From the NCBI GenBank assembly GCA_046350555.1, contig JAXMAF010000044.1, positions 1 through 19,543 on the forward strand: a DNA stretch of 19,543 bases, written 5' to 3'. The position numbers were made by a program, and so were the translations under genes. This document shows positions 13,562-19,543 of this stretch, one piece after another. Under the pieces are notes generated by a model that was not told the DNA's origin, searched no databases, and saw nothing but the letters and a program-made list of their open reading frames with translations. Position 1 is the first letter of the stretch, and each line of letters begins with the position of its first letter. The DNA comes from JAXMAF01 sp046350555. Its GTDB lineage: Bacteria > Planctomycetota > Phycisphaerae > Phycisphaerales > SM1A02.

Positions 13562-15451
13562 ATGGAGCGCCGTCCCCGAATCGTCGTCGTCGCGCTCCTG
13601 GCTCTGCTTGCCGCGTGCCGTTCGCCGCTCCGCCTCGAACCTGCGCCGCCGGGCGAGCAGGTTCGCGAGGCGCAGCGCAGCGTGCTCACCACGGGCGAGC
13701 TCAGCGCCACCACCGTGAACGTGCTCGAATCCGCGGGATTGAGGCCCGTGGCGACGGCCGAGGCGGCGGATCGGCTGCGATGCATGGTCGTCGACGAGCC
13801 GAGCGCGCTGCGCCTGCTCGCCCTCGCCGAGGTGTCGTACGCGCTCGGGCTGCGCGACGGCGGCGGCGCCGCGCCGGTGGGGTGGAAGCGGATGACGGTC
13901 GCGGCGCTGGCGAGCTGGGCGGCGCTCTTCCACGAGGGGGCCAGTCTCTCGCCCTTCGGTCCCGAGTCCTCGATCGCCCGCACGCTGCACAACGCCAGCT
14001 TGGCCGAGGTCGTCGTCGGCCTCGTCGAGCTGCCCGGCACGGACGAGGCGCACATCCAGCGCCCGCTGGTCGATGGCGAGATCGAGATCGACTACCGCTG
14101 GTCCGCGGCGCCGTGGAGGGCCGCCTCGTTCGTGCGCTTCGCGCCCGCGGACGCCTTCCGCGTGCGCGGCATGCGCAACCGTCATCGACAGGCGGGAGTC
14201 GGCGCGGCGCTGCTCGGCGAGCGCGTCGCGGACGCGCCGGCGTCGGACGATCCGGCCGGAAAGGATCTCCCGCGCTTCGCGCAGGCCGTGGCGCTCTCGG
14301 CGGTGATCTCCGGTGTCGCGTTCGCCGACGGCGCGGCGTGGCCACCCGTCTCGTTCGACCTTCGCATCCACGATTCCAGCCACACGCGCACCACGCTCGT
14401 CGCCGGGAACGCGATCCCGCTCGAGGCGGACTTCACCGCCGCCCTGACCGACACGCTCGGCCGCGATCGTCCCCTGCAATCCGCCGGCTTCGGCGGATTG
14501 CGCAACGTCGACCAGTGGCAGTCGTTCGCCGGGCTCTACATGCTCGAGCCGTTCGATCCGAATCGCATCCCGGTCATCTTCATCCACGGCCTCGTCTCGT
14601 CGCCGATGGTGTGGCGCGAGATGATCAACGATCTCTGGGGCGATCCATGGGTGCGGGAGCGCTACCAGTTCTGGGTCTTCCTCTATCCGACGGGGAATCC
14701 GTTCGCCTACTCCGCGGCGTTGCTTCGGCGCCAGATCGAGCAGGTGCGGTTGGCGCACGACCCGAAGCGCGATTCGCCCGCGCTTCGCAACATGGTGCTC
14801 GTCGGCCACAGCATGGGCGGGCTGCTGGCGCGCCTGTGCGTGACCGCGCCGGGCGACGCCCTCTGGAAGAGCGTCAGCGACGTTCCCTTCGAGGACGCGG
14901 CGATCGACAACGAGGCCGATCGCGAGCTGCTTCGCGAGGTCTTCCTCTTCGATCCGGTGCCCGGCGTGACCCGCGTCGTCTTCATCGCCACGCCGCACCG
15001 CGGCAGCGTCATCGCCGATCTCACGCCGGGTCGCCTCGGCTCGCGGCTGATCCGGCTGCCGCCGGCGTTGATCGAGTCGGCCGGCCGGGTCTTCGAGGCG
15101 AATCCGGACCAGGTCCGTCTCTCGCGCAACGGGCGGCTCTCGGTCTCGACGGGGATCGATTCGCTCTCGCCGCAGTCGCCGTTCCTGCGGACGCTCGCCG
15201 ACCTGCCGATCGCCCCGGGCGTCGCGGCCCATTCGATCATCGGGCGCAAGTCCGGCGGCGACGCGCCGGGCGGATCCGACGGCGTCGTTCGCTACGAGAG
15301 CGCCCACGTCGCCGACGTCGAGTCGGAGCTCGTCATCCCCAACGCCGACCACGGCGTCCCGCAGCAGCCTGCGGCGACGCGCGAGGTGCGACGCATCCTG
15401 GGCGAGCACGCGGGCGGGGGGAACGCACGACCGCCCGCGCCCGCGGGCTGA
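13562..15451 (+). CDS. Lipoprotein with C-terminal lipase-like alpha/beta hydrolase domain
   Basis: The product is 629 residues. A lipoprotein signal is clear: basic 'MERRPR', a hydrophobic core, and lipobox 'LLAAC' with C19. Residues 20-about 325 are a domain I do not recognise, with Ala-rich helices first and strand-like sequence later. Residues about 330-620 are an alpha/beta hydrolase: oxyanion strand 'VIFIHGLVSSPMVW', nucleophile S417 in 'GHSMGG', likely acid D573 ('GGSDGVV') and H597 ('NADHGV'); 'IATPHRGS' is typical of PGAP1/triacylglycerol-lipase-like esterases. It would be anchored to a membrane facing the periplasm or surface; the substrate is unknown. It is divergent from the efflux operon and its stop lies 3 bp from the stop of the converging DUF4105 gene. 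No Shine-Dalgarno sequence precedes the ATG. Confidence 0.85.
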   Translation: MERRPRIVVVALLALLAACRSPLRLEPAPPGEQVREAQRSVLTTGELSATTVNVLESAGLRPVATAEAADRLRCMVVDEPSALRLLALAEVSYALGLRDGGGAAPVGWKRMTVAALASWAALFHEGASLSPFGPESSIARTLHNASLAEVVVGLVELPGTDEAHIQRPLVDGEIEIDYRWSAAPWRAASFVRFAPADAFRVRGMRNRHRQAGVGAALLGERVADAPASDDPAGKDLPRFAQAVALSAVISGVAFADGAAWPPVSFDLRIHDSSHTRTTLVAGNAIPLEADFTAALTDTLGRDRPLQSAGFGGLRNVDQWQSFAGLYMLEPFDPNRIPVIFIHGLVSSPMVWREMINDLWGDPWVRERYQFWVFLYPTGNPFAYSAALLRRQIEQVRLAHDPKRDSPALRNMVLVGHSMGGLLARLCVTAPGDALWKSVSDVPFEDAAIDNEADRELLREVFLFDPVPGVTRVVFIATPHRGSVIADLTPGRLGSRLIRLPPALIESAGRVFEANPDQVRLSRNGRLSVSTGIDSLSPQSPFLRTLADLPIAPGVAAHSIIGRKSGGDAPGGSDGVVRYESAHVADVESELVIPNADHGVPQQPAATREVRRILGEHAGGGNARPPAPAG

Positions 15452-15471
15452 ACATCACGAGGCCGGCCTCG
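15439..15471. terminator. Two palindromes at a convergent gene junction
   Basis: GCCCGCGGGC (15439-15448) ends the lipoprotein gene and CGAGGCCGGCCTCG (15458-15471) ends the DUF4105 gene; the stops are 3 bp apart. Each could fold as a hairpin at the 3' end of the opposing transcript, so they may act as a compact bidirectional terminator embedded in coding sequence. No U-run is present. Confidence 0.3.
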
Positions 15472-16543
15472 CCATCGGCACCGAGACGAGATCCTCGCGG
15501 ATCCGCTGCGAGAAGTCCGGCGCATCGCCGGCGGCCTTTCCCCTCGCGCTGATGTCGCTGCGCCGGCGGATCTCGTCGAAGGGAAGGTCCGTCTCGAAGA
15601 GTCCCCACTCGTACATGAACCGGTCCCAGAGTCCGTTCAGCAGCATGCGGTGGCTGACGCGGCCGGGCGCGCCCGCCGCCCAGGTCTTGGTGATCAGGTT
15701 CACGCCGCAGGAGCTCACGATCGCGTTGTACCACTGCGGCGTCGCGGCGAGCTCGTTGGCCTCGCGGGCGTACACCTCCAGCAGGGCCCGGACCGAGTCG
15801 CGCTTGGTGTCGAGCCGGTAGAGGAGCACCTGCTCGCCGCGGACGCTGGTGCGCACGCGCACGATGTCGCGCTCGTCGCCGACCACGTAGACCAGCTCGA
15901 AGTTGCGGAACATGCTGCGGACCGGATCGAACCGCTCGCCCACCTCGGGACGGAACTCGATCGAGCAGCAGAGGTAGTCCTGCGTGCCGTCGTCGCGCTC
16001 GAAGCCGAAGCTGATGAAGGTGTGGGAGACGAGTGAGAGCCCCCAGAAGCTCATGAAGAGATCGAGCGTGCGCAGCCGCGAGAGGTCGTACGTGCGATCC
16101 TCCCACGCCGCGTCGAAGTCCTGGCCGGCCGCGCCGTCCCGGCGCCACTCGAAGTTGCGCACGCCGTGCACGGTCAGGCGGTCGCCGTCGATCTCGAAGG
16201 TCGGCGTGACCGATACGGGGATGGTCCAGTTGCGGTCGTTCGACGCGGGTCGGCTGCGATACCAGGCGAAGACCGCGAGGAAGCAGAGCGTCAGGACGAT
16301 CGCCGCCTTCCAGCGCGGTCGGACCAGGCAGGGCAGCGCGACGAGCGCCAGCGCCAGCGCGACCGCCATCGCCGCGCGAAGCGGCCAGAGCGTCGCCTGG
16401 GTGAGCCAGAGGGCGAGCGCCGACCACGTCACGGTCGCGACGATGGCGATCCAGGCGAAGGTCCACGCGAGGATCCGCAGCGCGGTGACGAGCCGGCGCG
16501 GACGCCGGGGGAGCGGTTCGTTGCCGTTCATGTGCGTTGCCAT
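15455..16543 (-). CDS. DUF4105 / Lnb N-terminal periplasmic domain membrane protein
   Basis: The product is 362 residues. The N-terminal 115 residues hold three hydrophobic segments (about 20-47, 51-74, 78-96), followed by a periplasmic domain matching DUF4105: 'NFEWR', 'WEDRTYDLSRLRTLDLFMSFWG', 'HTFISFGFE', 'YLCCSIEFRPEVGE', 'FELVYVVGDERDIVRVRT', and a Cys-containing segment 'SSCGVNLITKTW' where the family usually has N-C-T/T. The function of DUF4105 is not established; a thiol-hydrolase-like role from the conserved Cys is inference. I chose the ATG at 16543 (another at 16531). An in-frame ATG at 16624 overlaps the stop of the antiporter subunit (ATGA) and would add 27 residues that look like spacer sequence. 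It follows the antiporter genes and may be co-transcribed. Confidence 0.82.
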   Translation of the reverse strand: MATHMNGNEPLPRRPRRLVTALRILAWTFAWIAIVATVTWSALALWLTQATLWPLRAAMAVALALALVALPCLVRPRWKAAIVLTLCFLAVFAWYRSRPASNDRNWTIPVSVTPTFEIDGDRLTVHGVRNFEWRRDGAAGQDFDAAWEDRTYDLSRLRTLDLFMSFWGLSLVSHTFISFGFERDDGTQDYLCCSIEFRPEVGERFDPVRSMFRNFELVYVVGDERDIVRVRTSVRGEQVLLYRLDTKRDSVRALLEVYAREANELAATPQWYNAIVSSCGVNLITKTWAAGAPGRVSHRMLLNGLWDRFMYEWGLFETDLPFDEIRRRSDISARGKAAGDAPDFSQRIREDLVSVPMARPAS

Positions 16544-16620
16544 CGGCGGGATTCTTCGCAGCGTGCGGGGATTCCGCGGCCGGCCTGCCGCGACGATGCC
16601 GATCGAGAGCGTCCGAGCCA

Positions 16621-18285
16621 TCATCGCGTGCCGGCCACGATCATGGCGCCGAGGGCGATCAGCATCGCGAGCAGCGCCATGCCCGCCACCGGCCAGCGGC
16701 GCAGCGCGAGGTCGACCGGTTCGAGCAGCGCGCCGCGCGCCGCGATCGACCGCGCGGCCCGCTCGCCGGCGACCAGCACGTCGCCCTCGGGCACGCGGGG
16801 CAGGCGAGCGCCCAGGCGCCACAGCGCCACCGCGAGCGCGGCGCCGACGAGCACGGGCCAGAGCGAGGCCCAGAGCGCCTTGGGCGCGAGCGCCTCGGTC
16901 GGCGCGGCGCCGGTCGCGATGGAACAGAGCATCCAGGGAACCGCGACGGCGGCGATCGCCATCGCGAGCCACGGCGCCTCGATCCCCGCGGGCGGCGACG
17001 CCTCGGTGTCCGGCGCGGCGCCGGCCGCGACCCGACGCAGGAAGTGAAGCATGAGAAGCGCCGTCCCCGCCGAGGAGCACGCCGCGAGGACGCCGACGAC
17101 GCCGTGATCGAGGAACGGCTTCGTCGCGAGCTTCGCCAGCGCGCCGCCCGTGAGGGGCAGCCCCGCGAGACTCAGCGCCAGCACCGCGGCAGGCAGCAGC
17201 ACGCGCCATCGACGGCGCGCGCCGGTCGCCGCGATCACGCCCACCGCCAGGAAGAGCGCGCCCTTCACGAGCACGTGGTGCACCGCGTAGAAGGCCGCCG
17301 CCATCGCGGCCGCGCCGTCGCCGGCGCGCCACCCCATGCCCAGCACCGCGGCGACGACGCCCATCTGGCTCACGCTGGAGTAGGCGAGCACCGTCTTCGG
17401 GTTCGCCTGCGTGATGCCGATCAGCACGCCGTAGAGCGCGGTGAGGAGTCCGACCGCCGTCAGCGCTCCGCCCCAGCCGGGCATCGCGGCGCCGAGCGGA
17501 AGGAAGCAGACGAGCCCGATCACGCCGGTCTTGATGATCGCGCCGCTGAGCACCGCCGAGGCGGGCATCGGCGCGGCGGGATGCGCCAGCGGCAGCCACC
17601 CGTGCAGCGGCACGAGCCCGGCCTTCAGTCCGAAGCCGAGGACGAGGAAGACCAGCGTCTGGTCGCGGCGAGGCGATGTCGGCAGCGCCGCCACGACGTC
17701 CTGGATGCGCAGCGTGTCGCCGGGCGCCGCGTGCGCCAGCAGCACGAAGGCCAGCAGCAGGCACACCTCGCCGAAGATCGCCAGCGCGAGGTAGACAACC
17801 GCGGCGCGCCGCGCCGCCGCCGTGTCGTCGTGCATGACGAGTCCGTACGCGGCGAGGCTCACGATCGCGAAGAAGAAGTAGAAGGTCGCGAGGTCGCCCG
17901 CGATGAAGACACCGAGACAGCCCGTGAGCGTCAGCAGCCAAGAGACGGCGAAGCGCCCACCATGCGGCTTTCCGCGCAGGTACGTCGCCGCATACGCCCC
18001 CGCCGCGCACCAGAGGAGCGCCGCGGCGCCGAGCAGGATCGCCCGAGTGGTGTCCACCACCAGCGCGATCCGCAGGCGCGACTCGTCGAGCGCAAGCTGC
18101 GCGCCGTCATGGGCGAAGAGCGCCGTCGCCAGCCCCGGCAGCGGCGCGAAGGCGAGCAGCGAGAGCATCCGCTCGCGCCAGCGCCGCGAGAGCGACGCCA
18201 GCAGCATGAGCGCGGGCACGGCCACCGTGGCCGCGAGCAGGAGCGCCGGACCGCGGGCGCCCGATCCCGTGAAGGCGAGGATCAT
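16621..18285 (-). CDS. Proton-antiporter/complex-I-like membrane subunit (MrpD/NuoM/NuoN type), TM5 Glu missing
   Basis: The product is 554 residues with about 14-15 hydrophobic helices and the Proton_antipo_M signature 'GLKAGLVPLHGWLPLAHPAAPMPASAVLSG'. The channel lysines are present: K221 in 'GFGLKAGLVPLH' and K252 in 'AIIKTGV'. The conserved TM5 glutamate, which in NuoM-type proteins precedes 'LxLIxxY', is replaced by A140 in 'FYFFFAIVSLAAYGLV'; E173 lies in a later helix. Such subunits form ion channels of Mrp Na+/H+ antiporters, complex I or membrane-bound hydrogenases. The start overlaps the stop of the preceding subunit (ATGA at 18282-18285), so the two belong to one operon. The C-terminus carries an extra amphipathic stretch ('GDVLVAGERAARSIAARG') before the last helix. 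Confidence 0.87.
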   Translation of the reverse strand: MILAFTGSGARGPALLLAATVAVPALMLLASLSRRWRERMLSLLAFAPLPGLATALFAHDGAQLALDESRLRIALVVDTTRAILLGAAALLWCAAGAYAATYLRGKPHGGRFAVSWLLTLTGCLGVFIAGDLATFYFFFAIVSLAAYGLVMHDDTAAARRAAVVYLALAIFGEVCLLLAFVLLAHAAPGDTLRIQDVVAALPTSPRRDQTLVFLVLGFGLKAGLVPLHGWLPLAHPAAPMPASAVLSGAIIKTGVIGLVCFLPLGAAMPGWGGALTAVGLLTALYGVLIGITQANPKTVLAYSSVSQMGVVAAVLGMGWRAGDGAAAMAAAFYAVHHVLVKGALFLAVGVIAATGARRRWRVLLPAAVLALSLAGLPLTGGALAKLATKPFLDHGVVGVLAACSSAGTALLMLHFLRRVAAGAAPDTEASPPAGIEAPWLAMAIAAVAVPWMLCSIATGAAPTEALAPKALWASLWPVLVGAALAVALWRLGARLPRVPEGDVLVAGERAARSIAARGALLEPVDLALRRWPVAGMALLAMLIALGAMIVAGTR

Positions 18286-19543
18286 CGTGCGACGCCTCCC
18301 GACGCGACCGGCGTTCCCGGCTGCCCGATCCGCATCACGTCCAGCGGCGCGAACGCCATGAGCCCGAGCAGCAGCGAGCAGAGCGCGAGCCCGAGCACGA
18401 TCGCCTCGCGGAAGCGCGAGACCGGCGCGAAGGGGGTCGCGGGCGCGCCTGCCCGCGCGAGCGCCGGGGCGAGCGCGCGGAAGACGTATCCGGCGGCGAG
18501 CAGTCCGCCCGCGAGCATCGCCATCGCCCACCACCATTGACCGGTGTCGATCGCCGCGGTCAGCAGGAGCCACTTCGCCCAGAAGCCTCCCGATGGCGGC
18601 ACGCCCACGAGGGACAGGCCGCCGAGCGCGAAGCCCGCGACGGCCATCGGCAGCGCCTTGCCGATGCCGCCGAGATCGGCGATGCGGTCGTGGCCCGCGG
18701 CCTCGGCGATGAGCCCCGCGGCCATGAACATCGCCGCCTTGGCGAAGGCGTGGGAGATCGCCTGGAGCATGCCGCCCGTCAAGGCGCTGGCCGAGACCGC
18801 GGCGCCTGCGAGCGCCGACCCGGGATCGGCGGCGAGCGGAAACATCAGGAAGAGATAGCCGATCTGCGCGACGGTCGAATAGGCGATCAACATCTTCAGG
18901 CGCCGCTGCCGCAGCGCGAGCAGGCTGCCGAAGAGGATCGCGCCGGCGCCCATCGCCGCGAGCAGCTGCGCCGCCATCTCGTGCAGCAGCTCCGGCATCA
19001 GGTCGAACCAGATGCGGACGATCAGGAAGAACGACGCCTTCACGACCAGCGCCGAGAGGACCGCGCTCGCCGCCGACGGTGCGCCCGCGTGGGCGGGCGG
19101 AAGCCACAGGTGCAGCGGGAAGAGCGCCGTCTTGGCCATGAGTCCGACGGTCATGAGCGCCATCGCGGCGAGTGTCGCCGGTTCGGGTCCGAGGCGCGAC
19201 GCCAGCAGCGTGAGGTCGAGCGTGCCGTACGTCCCGTAGAGCAGCCCCGTGCCGAGCAGGTAGAGCAACGAGCCGAGCAGCGCAAAGAGCAGGTAGCGGA
19301 GCGCGGCGGAAAGCGTCTCCGCGCGACCGTCCAGGCAGACGAGCGGCACCGCGGCGAAGGTGAGCAGCTCGAGCGCGACGTAGATGCTGAAGAGGTCGTT
19401 CCCCAGGAAGACGCCGGCGAGGCCGGCCCACACGCCGAGCAGCAGCGGCCAGAACAGGAACGACGCGCGCGCCTCGCCCTGGCTCGGCGGCGTCCGGAAG
19501 GGCGCCAGCCCGAAGAGGATCGTCGCCCCGAGGATCATCGACG
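18282..19543 (-). CDS. Proton-antiporter/complex-I-like membrane subunit, N-terminus outside window
   Basis: The frame is open to the window edge, so the first visible Met (19538) is probably internal and about 80-100 residues are missing. Numbering from that Met over 418 residues, the channel residues are complete: E57 in 'YVALELLTF', K136 in 'GLMAKTALFPLHLWLPPAHAGAPSAASA', and K167 in 'LVVKASF'. Further blocks are 'LKMLIAYSTVAQIGY', 'HAFAKAAMFMAAG' and 'LSLVGVPPSGGFWAKW', as in MrpD/NuoN/NuoM. It would conduct protons or help exchange Na+/H+ in the inner membrane. Its TGA overlaps the ATG of the next subunit. MrpD and NuoN are both possible; two such subunits in a row suggest an Mrp-like or 'complex I subunit 5' cluster that continues beyond the window. 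Confidence 0.88.
   Translation of the reverse strand, partial: SMILGATILFGLAPFRTPPSQGEARASFLFWPLLLGVWAGLAGVFLGNDLFSIYVALELLTFAAVPLVCLDGRAETLSAALRYLLFALLGSLLYLLGTGLLYGTYGTLDLTLLASRLGPEPATLAAMALMTVGLMAKTALFPLHLWLPPAHAGAPSAASAVLSALVVKASFFLIVRIWFDLMPELLHEMAAQLLAAMGAGAILFGSLLALRQRRLKMLIAYSTVAQIGYLFLMFPLAADPGSALAGAAVSASALTGGMLQAISHAFAKAAMFMAAGLIAEAAGHDRIADLGGIGKALPMAVAGFALGGLSLVGVPPSGGFWAKWLLLTAAIDTGQWWWAMAMLAGGLLAAGYVFRALAPALARAGAPATPFAPVSRFREAIVLGLALCSLLLGLMAFAPLDVMRIGQPGTPVASGGVAR

Noticed and set aside
13460..15409. Upstream extension of the fusion-protein frame into the lipoprotein region
   Set aside because: The extension is antisense to the lipoprotein gene; the membrane segment and adaptor fold start after the ATG at 13459.
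16537..18540. Plus-strand open frame (667 codons) opposite the antiporter subunits
   Set aside because: Arg/Glu/His/Gln-rich, no hydrophobic core or domain, antisense to clear membrane proteins.

Overview
This GC-rich window (roughly two-thirds G+C by eye) reads like chromosomal DNA of a Gram-negative-type bacterium, most likely a planctomycete of the Phycisphaerae lineage. The best clue is the small secreted protein at 1511-2188. It ends in a duplicated dockerin-like calcium-loop motif of the form 'DLNGDGIVDGADLGILLGAW', a tail I associate with Phycisphaerae/Planctomycetes. An OprB-type porin, a lipoprotein and an RND pump show that the cell has two membranes. The lineage is an inference and was not tested by a search.

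Left part (1-5303): the 3' end of an alpha/beta hydrolase (+); a DinB-family protein (-); the secreted dockerin-tailed protein (+); then a minus-strand pair, an OprB-like porin followed 14 bp later by a ThrE-type amino-acid exporter. The porin's signal peptide is out of frame with its barrel, so it carries either an assembly error or a real frameshift.

Middle part (5304-9013): a three-gene minus-strand cluster with the order glutaminase, 14-TM-type MFS transporter, L-asparaginase. Two amidases that release ammonia from glutamine and asparagine flank a transporter. This looks like an amide-utilisation or ammonia-generating module.

Next (9252-15451): a minus-strand RND efflux operon (membrane-fusion protein and RND permease joined by an ATGA overlap, with no outer-membrane channel gene beside them). 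It is divergent from a large lipoprotein with a C-terminal lipase-like alpha/beta hydrolase domain. The 102-bp gap between them holds an 11-bp direct repeat spaced 21 bp and a candidate leaderless promoter.

Right part (15455-19543): a minus-strand run of two proton-antiporter/complex-I-like membrane subunits (ATGA overlap; the first is cut by the window end), followed by a DUF4105/Lnb-type membrane protein that converges on the lipoprotein with only 3 bp between the stops.

I saw no tRNA, rRNA, CRISPR array, insertion sequence or phage gene. All intergenic gaps are under 300 bp. Most starts lack a Shine-Dalgarno sequence; only the dockerin protein, the porin and the asparaginase show a clear one. 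The window is mostly metabolism and transport; the less ordinary parts are the Gln/Asn module, the porin-exporter pair with its frameshift, the antiporter subunit lacking a key glutamate, and several short repeats.
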